Positions 1 through 8,572 of a stretch of 64,000 nucleotides of DNA are shown here, in pieces. The position numbers and the translations under genes are program-made. The stretch's first letter is position 1. Each line of letters starts with the position of its first letter. The DNA is from Opitutaceae bacterium (lineage in GTDB: Bacteria; Verrucomicrobiota; Verrucomicrobiia; Opitutales; Opitutaceae): contig JANQKV010000040.1 in assembly GCA_028280945.1 (NCBI GenBank), positions 62,001 through 126,000 on the forward strand. Reading direction: 5' to 3'. The notes under the pieces are model-generated. The model was given only the letters and a program-made list of their open reading frames with translations, was not told the DNA's origin and searched no databases.

Positions 1-46
1 TTTGGAGGCCTTGGTCTCAAGGCTGGCCCGTGTCTCAGAGCATCAG

Positions 47-517
47 ATGAAATTCTATACAGCTTCGTTTCTCGCCGGGTGTGTTCTCCTCTTAGCGGGG
101 TGCACCTTTCCTTCCAGTCAGCCTACGGTGGCTCGCAGTCAGGTCGGCATCGTCCAGTCATTGGATCTTGGATACGTTTTGGAAGTTCGCGATGTCATCA
201 TCGACGGGGAACGCACGGTGATCGGGGTTTTTGGTGGTGGTGCCATCGGGGCGGCCGCGGCTCATCCCACGGGTTCCGTGGGAGTCGGTGAAGCCCTGGG
301 GCAAGCGGCCGCCGCGACGGCGGGAGCGGTTGTCGGATCGGCCGTCGAGGAAAAGGTGACGCGCAAGCGGGCTCAGGAGCTCACCATCCAATTGGACAAC
401 GGGTCGACCATCGTCGTGATCAACGAGATCGAGGAGGCCCAGTTCCGCCAGGGTGACCGGGTTCAGGTGAACAGCGGTGGATGGGGACCTGCCACGGTTC
501 GAATGGCCATCAACTAG
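47..517 (+). CDS. Glycine-zipper outer-membrane-type lipoprotein (SlyB/PcoP-like)
   Basis: Predicted 156-residue lipoprotein. The start is the ATG at 47, which gives a short signal peptide ending in a lipobox L-L-A-G-C with the acylated Cys at residue 19; the longer open frame to position 2 adds only non-signal sequence. After about 40 residues comes a Gly/Ala-rich glycine-zipper stretch (about 60-100) with GGGAIGAAAA and GAVVGSAVEE, typical of small 2TM glycine-zipper lipoproteins that insert in or stabilise the outer membrane. The C-terminal part (IQLDNGSTIVV, FRQGDRVQV) is a small beta domain. The next gene is a paralogue with the same architecture, 20 bp downstream, so both are probably co-transcribed. 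The exact function is unknown. Confidence 0.75.
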   Translation: MKFYTASFLAGCVLLLAGCTFPSSQPTVARSQVGIVQSLDLGYVLEVRDVIIDGERTVIGVFGGGAIGAAAAHPTGSVGVGEALGQAAAATAGAVVGSAVEEKVTRKRAQELTIQLDNGSTIVVINEIEEAQFRQGDRVQVNSGGWGPATVRMAIN

Positions 518-537
518 AAGACCAGGGGAGGCAAATC

Positions 538-1173
538 ATGAAACTTCTTCTTTCCGGTTTCGCACTCGTTGCTGGTGTTTCGGGCACAGTCTTGATGACG
601 GGCTGTGAATCCACCGCTTCAGCTCGCAGCAAACAACCACATGTCATGGAGGCAGGTTCGGTGGGCCGGTCCACCCATGCCGATCGAGCCGGACGTCCGC
701 CCGGAGTCGCGGCAACGGGCAGGGATGCCGCGGGAATTGAGTTTGGTCGAGTGATGACGGTGGAATCGGTTACCATCGCTGGCAAGGCGGGCGTGGTCGG
801 AACGTTGGGTGGAGCCGCTGCGGGCGGCATGGCCGTGCGGCCGAAGATTTACACCAAGGAGGATTTGATCTGGGGCACCGTCGGTGCGGTGGGTGGAGCC
901 GTGATCGGTCGTGCAACCGAAGAAGCCCTCACGCGCAAGCCCGGCCAAAGGGTCACCGTGGCCCTCGAAAACGGTGAAACGGCCGTCATTACCCAGGATG
1001 CCCGCAATGGCCTGCTGCAGGAGGGCGACAAGGTGAAGGTCGTGCGGAAGGGCAATCAGGGTTACGCGACCATCGCCACCGCCGAAGATCGCGAAATTGT
1101 TTCCAGGGCCCGGGCTGAAGCACACAAGCCCGCCTGGTATGAGGTGGAAGACGGTGCGCCCAATCGCCGTTAG
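538..1173 (+). CDS. Second glycine-zipper lipoprotein (paralogue of preceding gene)
   Basis: Predicted 211-residue lipoprotein starting at ATG 538, just after an AGGGGAGG-type ribosome-binding sequence. The signal peptide ends in L-M-T-G-C with Cys at residue 23. A polar linker of about 50 residues precedes a glycine-zipper segment (GVVGTLGGAAAGG, then GAVGGAVIGRATEEALTRK) and a C-terminal beta domain (VALENGETAVITQD, LQEGDKVKVV) that parallels the first lipoprotein motif by motif, suggesting a local duplication. It converges with the L,D-transpeptidase, the two stop codons overlapping by 4 nt. An envelope structural role is inferred from architecture only. Confidence 0.72.
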   Translation: MKLLLSGFALVAGVSGTVLMTGCESTASARSKQPHVMEAGSVGRSTHADRAGRPPGVAATGRDAAGIEFGRVMTVESVTIAGKAGVVGTLGGAAAGGMAVRPKIYTKEDLIWGTVGAVGGAVIGRATEEALTRKPGQRVTVALENGETAVITQDARNGLLQEGDKVKVVRKGNQGYATIATAEDREIVSRARAEAHKPAWYEVEDGAPNRR

Positions 1174-1706
1174 TTGACGATATTCACCCAATCGCCGACC
1201 CGGACCCGGTCGAAGAGGTCGACCATCTCAAGGTTGCGCAGCTGCACACAACCACCACTCGCAGGTTGACCAATGCGGTCTTCATGGTTGGTGCCGTGGA
1301 GGTAAATGTAGCGATCATAGGAATCGCGATCTCCGCCTTGATTGTAGCCGGGCTCCAGTCCGCGCAGCCACAGGATGCGGGTCGTGATGAGGTTGCGGGT
1401 ATTTTCCTCGGCTGAGAGCTCCTGGAAATGATGGCCGGTGGCCACACGTCCCTTGAACACCATCCCCGGTGGCTGACCGGCGCCAATCCGCTCCGCCACT
1501 TCATGCAACCCCCGGGGAGTGCCCAGGGAGTCCTTCAGATTCGACGGCGGCCGCGAGCTGGTTGACACCTGGTAGTCGGCCACGATCTCAGGTCCCTGTA
1601 GCAGGCGCAGGGTTTGGTGCCGTATGCTTACATGCAGCAGTCGCTCTGCGGGCTTGATGCCGAGAGCGTCGGCACTTTGCATGGCCAGTTCCCAAAGTGA
1701 ATCCAT
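1170..1706 (-). CDS. L,D-transpeptidase (YkuD/ErfK family)
   Basis: 178-residue protein with the YkuD catalytic fold. Visible are the YLHGTN segment and, 15 residues on, S-G-G-C-V-Q-L-R-N, which carries the nucleophilic Cys. The family consensus is usually S-H-G-C, so the His just before Gly-Cys is replaced by Gly. Such enzymes make 3-3 peptidoglycan crosslinks or attach proteins to peptidoglycan using a tetrapeptide donor. No obvious signal peptide is present in the annotated frame, which is odd for a periplasmic enzyme and may mean that an upstream start was missed or export is non-classical. It is divergent from asd, the two start codons being separated by a single base. Confidence 0.8.
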   Translation of the reverse strand: MDSLWELAMQSADALGIKPAERLLHVSIRHQTLRLLQGPEIVADYQVSTSSRPPSNLKDSLGTPRGLHEVAERIGAGQPPGMVFKGRVATGHHFQELSAEENTRNLITTRILWLRGLEPGYNQGGDRDSYDRYIYLHGTNHEDRIGQPASGGCVQLRNLEMVDLFDRVRVGDWVNIVN

Positions 1707-1707
1707 C

Positions 1708-2754
1708 GTGAATAAAACGAGTTACGTAGTCGGAATCGTCGGTGCCACGGGCGCGGTCGGTCAAGAGCTGGTGCGATTGCTGCACGAGCGCAAATTTCCC
1801 TTGGCGCAGTTGCGCCTCTTTGCTTCGTCCCGGTCGGCCGGCAAAACCGTCCGGGTCGGCGGAACCAACTTGACCTTGGAGGAAGCGAAACCCGGCGTGT
1901 TCGCCGGAGTGGATTTGGCGTTCTTCGCAGCGGGAGGCGGCGTCACCCGTTCGCTTGCCCTGGATGCGGTTGGCAACGGTTGTGTGGTCATCGACAAAAG
2001 CTCGGCTTTGCGCATGCGCTCCGATGTGCCGCTTGTGATTCCCGAGATCAATCCGGAGGGGCTGCGGGCCCATGGGGGCATCATTGCCAATCCCAATTGC
2101 TCCACGGCGGTGATGTTGATGGGGTTGTGGCCGCTGCACCAGACCTTCGGACTCAAGCGGATATTCGTGTCGACCTACCAGTCGGTGTCCGGAACCGGCG
2201 CGGAGGCGGTTCAGGAACTCGAGGCCCAAATGCTGGCTCTCGTTCATGGCGATCCGGTCGAAGCAAAGGTTTATCCCTGTCCCATCGCCCAAAACTGTAT
2301 TCCGCAGGTTGATACGTTTGGTGAGGATGGCTACACGGGGGAGGAAACCAAGATGGCCGACGAGTCGCGCAAGATCATGGGGCTACCCGAGCTGCAGGTG
2401 TCGGCAACCTGCGTGCGGGTCCCGGTGGTGCGGGCGCACTCGATCGCGGTGAATGCAGAGTTCGAGCGTCCCGTCGATCTGGCGAAAGCTCGGGCCGCGG
2501 TGGCTCAATTTCCCGGAGCCGAGCTCGTTGATGAACCGGCGGAGCAGCAATGGCCCACTCCGCTTGCGTTTGCCGAAAAAGTGAAGTGCGGGGTGGGGCG
2601 CATCCGGAAAGACAGCGCCTTGGACAACGGGCTTTCGTTCTGGGTGAGTGGCGACAATCTCTGGAAAGGCGCCGCCCTGAACGCCGTGCAAAATGCCGAA
2701 CTGATGATGAAAGAGGGGTGGCTGACTCCCACGTCGCCTCCTCCCGCCTGGTAA
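1708..2754 (+). CDS. asd: Aspartate-semialdehyde dehydrogenase
   Basis: Converts L-aspartyl-4-phosphate to L-aspartate-4-semialdehyde with NADPH, the branch point to lysine/diaminopimelate, threonine and methionine. The N-terminal Rossmann motif VGATGAVG (residues 11-18) and the active-site NPNCST (Cys131) are clear, and the length (348 residues) is normal. I chose the GTG at 1708 because homology begins immediately (NKTSYVVGIVGATG); the frame is open farther upstream, but that stretch lies inside the divergent L,D-transpeptidase gene. A dapA gene, which uses the product, lies at the far end of this window but is not linked. The tRNA-Val follows 60 bp downstream with no convincing terminator between. 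Confidence 0.95.
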   Translation: MNKTSYVVGIVGATGAVGQELVRLLHERKFPLAQLRLFASSRSAGKTVRVGGTNLTLEEAKPGVFAGVDLAFFAAGGGVTRSLALDAVGNGCVVIDKSSALRMRSDVPLVIPEINPEGLRAHGGIIANPNCSTAVMLMGLWPLHQTFGLKRIFVSTYQSVSGTGAEAVQELEAQMLALVHGDPVEAKVYPCPIAQNCIPQVDTFGEDGYTGEETKMADESRKIMGLPELQVSATCVRVPVVRAHSIAVNAEFERPVDLAKARAAVAQFPGAELVDEPAEQQWPTPLAFAEKVKCGVGRIRKDSALDNGLSFWVSGDNLWKGAALNAVQNAELMMKEGWLTPTSPPPAW

Positions 2755-2814
2755 CCGCGTGCAATTAACCCTTGTCAGTGCGAGTTTCGTTTTACTTAGC
2801 TCGACCTTTGGTCA

Positions 2815-2891
2815 GGACGCCTAGCTCAGCTGGTTAGAGCATCTCGTTTACACCGAGAGGGTCGGGGGTTCGAGTCCCTCGGCGTCCACCA
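2815..2891 (+). tRNA. tRNA-Val (anticodon UAC)
   Basis: A full cloverleaf can be folded by eye: acceptor arms GGACGCC and GGCGTCC, D arm GCTC-AGCTGGTTA-GAGC, anticodon stem TCTCG/CGAGA with loop TTTACAC giving anticodon TAC (reads GUA and related Val codons), and T arm with GGTTCGAGTCC. The discriminator is A and the CCA end is encoded. It sits between asd and ilvN. Confidence 0.95.
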
Positions 2892-2975
2892 GATCAAAAT
2901 CGCATTCGCGATGGAGATCAGGCTGACCGTTTTTAACCTGTCCATTCTCCCCCACCGAACCGACTCCTTCGCCCA

Positions 2976-3446
2976 ATGCGTCACACCATCTCCGTCCTGG
3001 TTGAGAATAAATTTGGCGTGCTTGCCCGCGTTGCCGGCATGTTCTCAGGCCGTGGCTTCAACATCGACTCACTCAACGTGGCCCCAACCAATCACAGTGA
3101 GTTGTCGCGCATCACCGTCGTGTTAAAAGGCGACGACGCTGCGCTGGATCTCGCGATCAAGCAGCTCCGCAAGCTGGTCAACGTCGTCAAAGTGATCGAC
3201 TACAAGGAAGGGGAGGCCGTGCTGCGCGAACTGCTGTTGGCCAAAATCAGGGCCGATGCCAACACCCGCTCCGAGATCATTCAGATCTGCGACATCTTCC
3301 GCGCCAAGATCGTGAACGTGTCGGCCGACAGCGTGATCGTCGAGATGACCGGCAATAAGAACAAGGTCATGGCGTTTCTCGGACTCATCGAACCGTTCGA
3401 AATCATAGAATTGGCTCGCACCGGCCGTCTGGCTTTGACCCGCTAA
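2976..3446 (+). CDS. ilvN: Acetolactate synthase small (regulatory) subunit
   Basis: 156 residues with the N-terminal ACT domain ([21 protein letters not shown], then [11 protein letters not shown]) typical of IlvN/IlvH, followed by the second ACT-like half ([17 protein letters not shown]). It binds valine and regulates the catalytic subunit that makes acetolactate and acetohydroxybutyrate for Val/Leu/Ile synthesis. The catalytic subunit gene (ilvB) is not next to it: upstream are a tRNA and asd, so the large subunit must be elsewhere. ilvC follows after a 49-bp gap in the same direction, consistent with co-transcription of consecutive pathway steps. Confidence 0.93.
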   Translation: MRHTISVLVENKFGVLARVAGMFSGRGFNIDSLNVAPTNHSELSRITVVLKGDDAALDLAIKQLRKLVNVVKVIDYKEGEAVLRELLLAKIRADANTRSEIIQICDIFRAKIVNVSADSVIVEMTGNKNKVMAFLGLIEPFEIIELARTGRLALTR

Positions 3447-3495
3447 TCGTCCCCACCAAACCACACTTTATCCTAAAACCCTCCCTCCCAGTATC

Positions 3496-4521
3496 ATGCC
3501 AGCCAAAGTATACACCGACAAAGACGCCGATCTTTCCGTTTTCAAAGACAAGACCATTGCCGTGCTCGGCTATGGCTCGCAGGGCCACGCCCACGCGCTG
3601 AATCTGAAGGATTCCGGCGTGAACGTAATCATTGGTCTCTACAAGGGATCCAAGTCGGCCGCCGTCGCAAAGAAGCAGGGCTTCAAAGTCTATCTTACCG
3701 CTGAAGCCGTGAAGCGGGCGGACGTGATCATGGTGGCGCTGCCCGACATGGTGCAGGCTGATGTTTATGAGCAAGATATCGCCCCCAATCTCACCAAGGG
3801 CAAAACGCTGCTGTTCTCACATGGCCTCGCGGTTCACTTCGATCTGATCAAGCTCCCCGAGGACGTCGACTGCATCATGGTCGCGCCCAAGGGCCCCGGC
3901 CACATGGTGCGTCGCCTTTACCAGGAAGGAAAGGGCATGCCCGCCTTGATCGCGGTGCAGCAGAACAAGTCCCGCAAAGCCAAAAAGAACGCGTTGGCCT
4001 GGGCCAAGGGTATCGGGTCAACCCGGGCGGGAGTCCTGCAAACAACCTTCAAGGAGGAGACCGAGACCGATCTCTTTGGTGAGCAGGCGGTGTTGTGCGG
4101 CGGGGCCAGCGCGCTCGTCCAGGCCGGTTTTGAAACCCTGGTGGAAGCAGGTTACCAGCCCGAGATGGCCTACTTTGAGTGCCTGCATGAGCTGAAGCTC
4201 ATTTGCGACCTGATGTATGAGTCGGGCATTGCCGGCATGCGGTTCTCGATCTCCGAAACCGCCAAATACGGCGACATCACGCGCGGCCCCCGGGTGATCA
4301 ATGCCAGGACCAAGGCCGAAATGAAGAAGATCCTGAAGGAAGTTCAGTCCGGCAAGTTCACCCGGGAGTGGGTCAAGGAATACAAAGGCGGCTTAAAGAA
4401 CTACAACAAGCTGCTCAAGGCGGGCGAAAAGCACCAGATCGAGAAGACCGGTTCCCGTCTGCGCTCGATGATGCCCTGGATGGCCAAGAAAAACATCAAG
4501 GGTGTGGCCGCCAGCTATTGA
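3496..4521 (+). CDS. ilvC: Ketol-acid reductoisomerase
   Basis: Second step of branched-chain amino acid synthesis: NAD(P)H- and Mg-dependent rearrangement and reduction of acetolactate to dihydroxyisovalerate. The Rossmann motif [17 protein letters not shown] lies near residues 24-40, followed by [11 protein letters not shown] and the C-terminal knotted helical domain with [16 protein letters not shown] and [16 protein letters not shown], which hold the acidic metal ligands. The length (341 residues) matches class I enzymes. It is followed by a strong hairpin with a T-run, so the ilvN-ilvC unit probably ends here. Confidence 0.96.
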   Translation: MPAKVYTDKDADLSVFKDKTIAVLGYGSQGHAHALNLKDSGVNVIIGLYKGSKSAAVAKKQGFKVYLTAEAVKRADVIMVALPDMVQADVYEQDIAPNLTKGKTLLFSHGLAVHFDLIKLPEDVDCIMVAPKGPGHMVRRLYQEGKGMPALIAVQQNKSRKAKKNALAWAKGIGSTRAGVLQTTFKEETETDLFGEQAVLCGGASALVQAGFETLVEAGYQPEMAYFECLHELKLICDLMYESGIAGMRFSISETAKYGDITRGPRVINARTKAEMKKILKEVQSGKFTREWVKEYKGGLKNYNKLLKAGEKHQIEKTGSRLRSMMPWMAKKNIKGVAASY

Positions 4522-4548
4522 TCCATTTCGCTGAATTCCAGTTTCACC

Positions 4549-4605
4549 AAGCCACGAAGCTCGCGGTGAGTTCGCTTGCCGGGCTTTGTGGCTTGTTGCT
4601 TTTTT
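4549..4605 (+). terminator. Probable Rho-independent terminator after ilvC
   Basis: AAGCCACGAAGC (4549-4560) pairs with GCTTTGTGGCTT (4583-4594) as a 12-bp stem with one G-U pair. A six-T run follows after GTTGC (4600-4605). The short spacer before the T-run makes it slightly atypical. Confidence 0.6.
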
Positions 4606-4647
4606 AAGGTGATCAAAGCGTTCGGCTCCGGCGTTTGATCCAAACCC

Positions 4648-5505
4648 ATGGAAAAACTTACCATCGCCACCCGCAAAAGCCCCTTGGCCTTGGCGCAAAC
4701 GAATCAAGTGGCGGCTCACCTGCACGAGGTGCTGGGGGTGGAAATCGAATTGTTGACGATGGCAACAACCGGCGACCGGCAAACCGCCTGGTCGTTGGAA
4801 AAGAGAGGTGGGAAGGGGCTCTTCACCAAAGAGCTCGAGGAGGCTCTGTTGGATGGAAGGGCGGATATAGCGGTCCACAGCGCGAAGGACCTTCCGGGTG
4901 ATCAACCCGAGGGGCTTACCGTCGCGGGTTATTTGCCCAGGGTTGATCCCCGGGACGTCCTGGTGGTGCGAGCGGGAGTCGAAAGCCCCCAGACCATTGC
5001 CACCGGAAGCCCGCGGCGACGGCTGCAGCTAAGCATGTGTTTTCCTGAGGCACAATTCATCGAGATTCGCGGAAACGTGGACACAAGGCTGCGGAAGATT
5101 GCTCAGGATGGGGTGGCTGAAGCCACCGTGTTGGCAGCAGCAGGTTTGTCTCGATTGGGGATTGGTTCCTGGCCTGATGCGGAGTTTCGCGTGCTTGGTT
5201 TTGAAACCATGGTGCCTGCCGTCGCCCAGGCGGCGATTGCCATTCAAACCAGACATGAAACTGCCCCTCACATTTCTAATCACTTCGATAAGCCAACTCA
5301 GGAGGCGGTTGATCTAGAGCGCGCTTTCCAAACGCAGCTCGAAGGTGGCTGTCATACCGCCCTGGGGGTGCACGTTTCCGGTGATACCTTGTGGTTCTTC
5401 CACGAAGAGATAGGGTTACGAAGTTTTCCTCTCTCTGAAAAAGAACGCCTTACTCCGGATTCGACCGCGTTAAGCGTTCTTAAGCGCATAGGATTTGCAT
5501 TGTAG
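4648..5505 (+). CDS. hemC: Hydroxymethylbilane synthase (porphobilinogen deaminase)
   Basis: Polymerises four porphobilinogens into hydroxymethylbilane in tetrapyrrole synthesis. Visible are the N-terminal IATRKSPLALAQT, the active-site region HSAKDLP (77-83, with catalytic Asp81), TGSPRRRLQL, and LEGGCHTALG whose Cys235 anchors the dipyrromethane cofactor. At 285 residues it is a little shorter than the usual 305-315, the loss being in the C-terminal domain, which is compact. hemL, an earlier step of the same pathway, is in this window at 17.7 kb but on the other strand and unlinked. No operon partner downstream. Confidence 0.94.
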   Translation: MEKLTIATRKSPLALAQTNQVAAHLHEVLGVEIELLTMATTGDRQTAWSLEKRGGKGLFTKELEEALLDGRADIAVHSAKDLPGDQPEGLTVAGYLPRVDPRDVLVVRAGVESPQTIATGSPRRRLQLSMCFPEAQFIEIRGNVDTRLRKIAQDGVAEATVLAAAGLSRLGIGSWPDAEFRVLGFETMVPAVAQAAIAIQTRHETAPHISNHFDKPTQEAVDLERAFQTQLEGGCHTALGVHVSGDTLWFFHEEIGLRSFPLSEKERLTPDSTALSVLKRIGFAL

Positions 5506-5528
5506 GCATTTAGATTTGTTAAAAATTA

Positions 5529-5557
5529 CTACGTATGGGGCCAAAATTAATACGTAG
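5529..5557. promoter_or_regulatory. Inverted repeat CTACGTA-N15-TACGTAG upstream of secreted repeat protein
   Basis: Perfect 7-bp arms CTACGTA (5529-5535) and TACGTAG (5551-5557) separated by 15 bp, in an unusually AT-rich 118-bp gap before the gene at 5624. Centre-to-centre spacing of the arms is about two helical turns, as expected for a dimeric regulator binding one face. No matching regulator is recognised; the role is inference. Confidence 0.4.
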
Positions 5558-5623
5558 TTAGGGTTTATTACCTAGACATTATGGGCCTAGTGCTCTTCGT
5601 TTTCATCACGTCCCCTCCAACTG

Positions 5624-8464
5624 ATGCGTTTACCTAATCGATTCATCCTTGGTTTCCTTCCGCTTTTCGTGTGCACGCTGGCCTTCGGTCAACGTCCCAT
5701 CACCTCGGTGGGATACAATCCCGAAGCCGTACGGGTCGAAGGCGACTCCCCCGTTTATCATTTTCACGTGGTGGATGTAACCGCACCCAACACGGTGAAT
5801 GCAACCAACGCTCCCTTCATTCCCAACACAAGATGGGTTGTCGAAAGCAAACCCGCTGGTGTGACCGATGCTGAAGCTTTGAGTTACATCGAGCCATTGG
5901 TGCTTTTGCCCGACGGAGCGGTTCCGCCTTTGGTGGATGATGGCCAAGGCAACCTGGTGACCTGGGTGGACCTCGGACTCGATTACGATGAATCCGTTGT
6001 CCAGGCATGGTTGGATTCACTCACAGGCGCGCCCACCGAGTTTTCCTTCGAACAAGCAGGTCAGACCCGCACCATCGGGGTCATTTTCCGAGGTTCGGTT
6101 GATGCAGTCGCCGGTTCCTATGGTTACCGCCTCTTGGTTGAGGACTGGCCACGCGAGGATGAGGGCATCATTCGCAATGCCGGCACCTTCATCAATGCCA
6201 CCCTGGGCGATCCTGTCAGTCAGGGAACGCCACCGGTTCCGGGCATCGCGTCTCCCGCTGAAAACGAGTTGTTCACCTATTTTGTTGGGGGAGATCCCGT
6301 TCAGGTTCCGATCGTTGTAACGGGTCAGTCGGAAGAGAACTACCCGATCACCGACTTCCAAGTCACGGTCAGCGACCGCGGAAACATTACCAGCCTGCTC
6401 GATATCCTCCCGGAGCAACTCAACTCTCCTTTTGTCACCGGCACGGGCTCATTGCCCTACACCGTGGCCGGTCTCTACGACATCACCGTGACCGCCACAA
6501 ACTCGGTTGGTGATGGCTTTACTTCCGTCCCGTTTGAAGTCGTCCGGGTGGTTCCTCCTCCCACGATTGAAATCAACACACCGTTTGCCGGCCAAGTATT
6601 CACCTACGAGTTGGGGTCGGCCACCGGGGTTAATATCCCCGTCAGCGTGACGGCCGACACCTTTGAAGATGGTGGTCCCAATGAAGGCATTCAGACCCTC
6701 ACTGCTGAGATTGCCGGATCACCGCTTACCCTCACGGGATGGACTGTCGGAGCGCTCAATACAACCGGCACCGCGGATTGGTTCGCCACCGCGGGGACTT
6801 ACACCCTGTCGGCCGCAACCTCCACCGTGCATGGAACCGCGAACGACGCGGTCACCTTCAGCGTTGAGGCAATTTACCCTGACCCCACGGTCGATATCAC
6901 TTCACCTGCCGACGGCGCTTCCTTTGAGCGAATCGCGGGTGAGGCAGCGACTCAGATCGCCTACACAATCGTGGGTGGAATTACTTTCGGCTCGATCGAA
7001 GATGTGGCGCTTTCGATTACGTCGGGTTCCGGCTCCGTGGTGGACTTCACTTCCAATGTCGGTGGCCTGAACACCGACGCCATCACGGTGGACGGCATCA
7101 TCAGTGCCACTGGAACGGATTCCTACACCATTTCGGTCACCATCACCAGTGACCAAGGCCGCACCGCCTCGGACAGCGTCGCGATTGTCGTCAACGAGCT
7201 CATCGCCGAGCCTCCGACAGTGGGGGTTTCGCTTCCCAATGGCAGCAGCTATACCTTTGAATCGGGCACGGCCGGCGCCACCATTCCAGTTGATTTTACT
7301 TCAGCCACTGACTTTGGCGTGATCGACACGTTGACCGCGGTGCTGAGCACCGACCCGGTTACGCCGATCACCATCGACCTTGTTGGCTTGGGAACAACTT
7401 CGGCCACTGGCACCAGTGAGCTGCTCATTGATGCTCCGGGCAGCTACACGATCACCGCAACCGCCACCACGTTCTTTGGACAGGCGGTGGCATCAACGAC
7501 GTTTGAAGTCGAAGAAGTTGCTTCTCCGACCATCACGATCCTGACCCCCGATGACGGATTCACCGTCAACCGGTTTGAGAGCGATCCCGTTTCGGAAATC
7601 GAATTCACCTTCGAAGCCGGTATCGCCGTCGGTACGATCGATGCACTTGATGTCACGGTCAACGGTTCCCCCTTCACCGCCACGGTCAGTGGGGTAGGCA
7701 CCGCTTCGGTCACCGGCTCCGGACTCCTCACGTCGAGTGCGACCGAGTCGTTTGTGGTTGTCGCCAATGCCACCTCGGATCGGGGCGAGAGTGCCTTCGA
7801 TCAAATCACCGTGAACGTGATCGAAAGCGCAGATCCCCCGGCAAATGAAAACTGCGATGCCGAGATCATTTGGAAGCACCCGATCAGCTCGGGTTCGGTC
7901 ATACGATGCGGGAACAATCTGCCGATCCGCTTCGAGCTCCGCTGCAAGGACACCGGTGATTATGTCTGCGATGACGAAGTGGTCATCGCGGTGAGCGCCG
8001 AGCCTGACGGCGAGGTTCACCTCTTCACCGCCGGGCGGAGTGCCAACGGCGACACCTACCGCATCCGGGGCCGTCGCTACATTAAGAACTTCCGCACCAA
8101 CGCCAACGAAGCCGTTGAGTATCGGGTTGAGGTCTTCCGGCCGATCGCCCCTGGTTCCGACGAAATCGTTTCTCTTGGTTCGAAGCTGGTCCGCACTGAA
8201 AAGCCCGGCAAGAGCGACAAGTCTGACAAATCCGGAAAGTCCGACAAGAGCGGCAAATCCGGTAAGAGCGACAAGTCCGATAAATCAGGTAAATCCGATA
8301 AGTCTGGAAAGTCCGACAAATCGGATAAGTCGAACAAATCGGACAAGAGCGGGAAGTCCGATAAATCCAACAAGAGCGACAAGTCTGACAAATCCAGCAA
8401 GTCCTCCAAAAAGTCCTACGCTGGTTGCTGGACATGGTGGGGTTGGTGGAGCTGGTGGGGTTAA
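5624..8464 (+). CDS. Secreted multi-domain repeat protein with Lys-Ser triplet tail and Trp-rich C-terminus
   Basis: 946 residues. Residues 1-22 form a signal peptide (MRLPNRFILGFLPLFVCTLAFG). A non-repeated N-terminal region is followed by at least four tandem immunoglobulin/cadherin-like modules of about 100 residues, each beginning with a version of P-T-[IV]-x-[IV]-x-x-P-x-x-G (near residues 310, 425, 530 and 632). A distinct Cys-containing domain follows (CDAEIIWKHPISSGS onwards, about 745-858). The tail is extraordinary: 22 consecutive K-S-[D/G/N/S] triplets (863-928), then Y-A-G-C and a tip of W, G, S and T only. No known sorting motif (PEP-CTERM, LPXTG) is visible. Adhesin or matrix roles are possible; I do not recognise it. 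A terminator follows directly. Confidence 0.75.
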   Translation: MRLPNRFILGFLPLFVCTLAFGQRPITSVGYNPEAVRVEGDSPVYHFHVVDVTAPNTVNATNAPFIPNTRWVVESKPAGVTDAEALSYIEPLVLLPDGAVPPLVDDGQGNLVTWVDLGLDYDESVVQAWLDSLTGAPTEFSFEQAGQTRTIGVIFRGSVDAVAGSYGYRLLVEDWPREDEGIIRNAGTFINATLGDPVSQGTPPVPGIASPAENELFTYFVGGDPVQVPIVVTGQSEENYPITDFQVTVSDRGNITSLLDILPEQLNSPFVTGTGSLPYTVAGLYDITVTATNSVGDGFTSVPFEVVRVVPPPTIEINTPFAGQVFTYELGSATGVNIPVSVTADTFEDGGPNEGIQTLTAEIAGSPLTLTGWTVGALNTTGTADWFATAGTYTLSAATSTVHGTANDAVTFSVEAIYPDPTVDITSPADGASFERIAGEAATQIAYTIVGGITFGSIEDVALSITSGSGSVVDFTSNVGGLNTDAITVDGIISATGTDSYTISVTITSDQGRTASDSVAIVVNELIAEPPTVGVSLPNGSSYTFESGTAGATIPVDFTSATDFGVIDTLTAVLSTDPVTPITIDLVGLGTTSATGTSELLIDAPGSYTITATATTFFGQAVASTTFEVEEVASPTITILTPDDGFTVNRFESDPVSEIEFTFEAGIAVGTIDALDVTVNGSPFTATVSGVGTASVTGSGLLTSSATESFVVVANATSDRGESAFDQITVNVIESADPPANENCDAEIIWKHPISSGSVIRCGNNLPIRFELRCKDTGDYVCDDEVVIAVSAEPDGEVHLFTAGRSANGDTYRIRGRRYIKNFRTNANEAVEYRVEVFRPIAPGSDEIVSLGSKLVRTEKPGKSDKSDKSGKSDKSGKSGKSDKSDKSGKSDKSGKSDKSDKSNKSDKSGKSDKSNKSDKSDKSSKSSKKSYAGCWTWWGWWSWWG
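8210..8407 (+). repeat. 22 x 9-bp in-frame repeat encoding K-S-[D/G/N/S]
   Basis: A 198-bp coding microsatellite-like array. Each unit is AAR/TCY/RRY-type codons for Lys-Ser-X; synonymous third positions vary from unit to unit (AAG/AAA, AGC/TCT/TCC), so it is maintained at protein level rather than being a fresh slippage product. The encoded segment has a regularly spaced Lys on every third residue, which would give a flexible, strongly polar and net basic tail. Confidence 0.9.
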
Positions 8465-8487
8465 CCCCAGTCGACCAAGTTTTAGCA

Positions 8488-8512
8488 GGGCCCTCGCTTG
8501 AGGGCCCTTTTT
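8488..8512 (+). terminator. Rho-independent terminator
   Basis: Perfect 8-bp stem GGGCCCTC/GAGGGCCC with GCTT loop and a TTTTT run, 23 bp after the stop codon of the secreted repeat protein. Confidence 0.92.
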
Positions 8513-8572
8513 GTTTTCTCCTCCGAAGCGAGTAAATCTATCCTGGACCAAGCCTCAAATCACAGCTGCGCC

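Noticed and set aside
8210..8407. CRISPR-like array
   Set aside because: Nine-bp coding units without spacers, in frame in one protein; not a CRISPR array.
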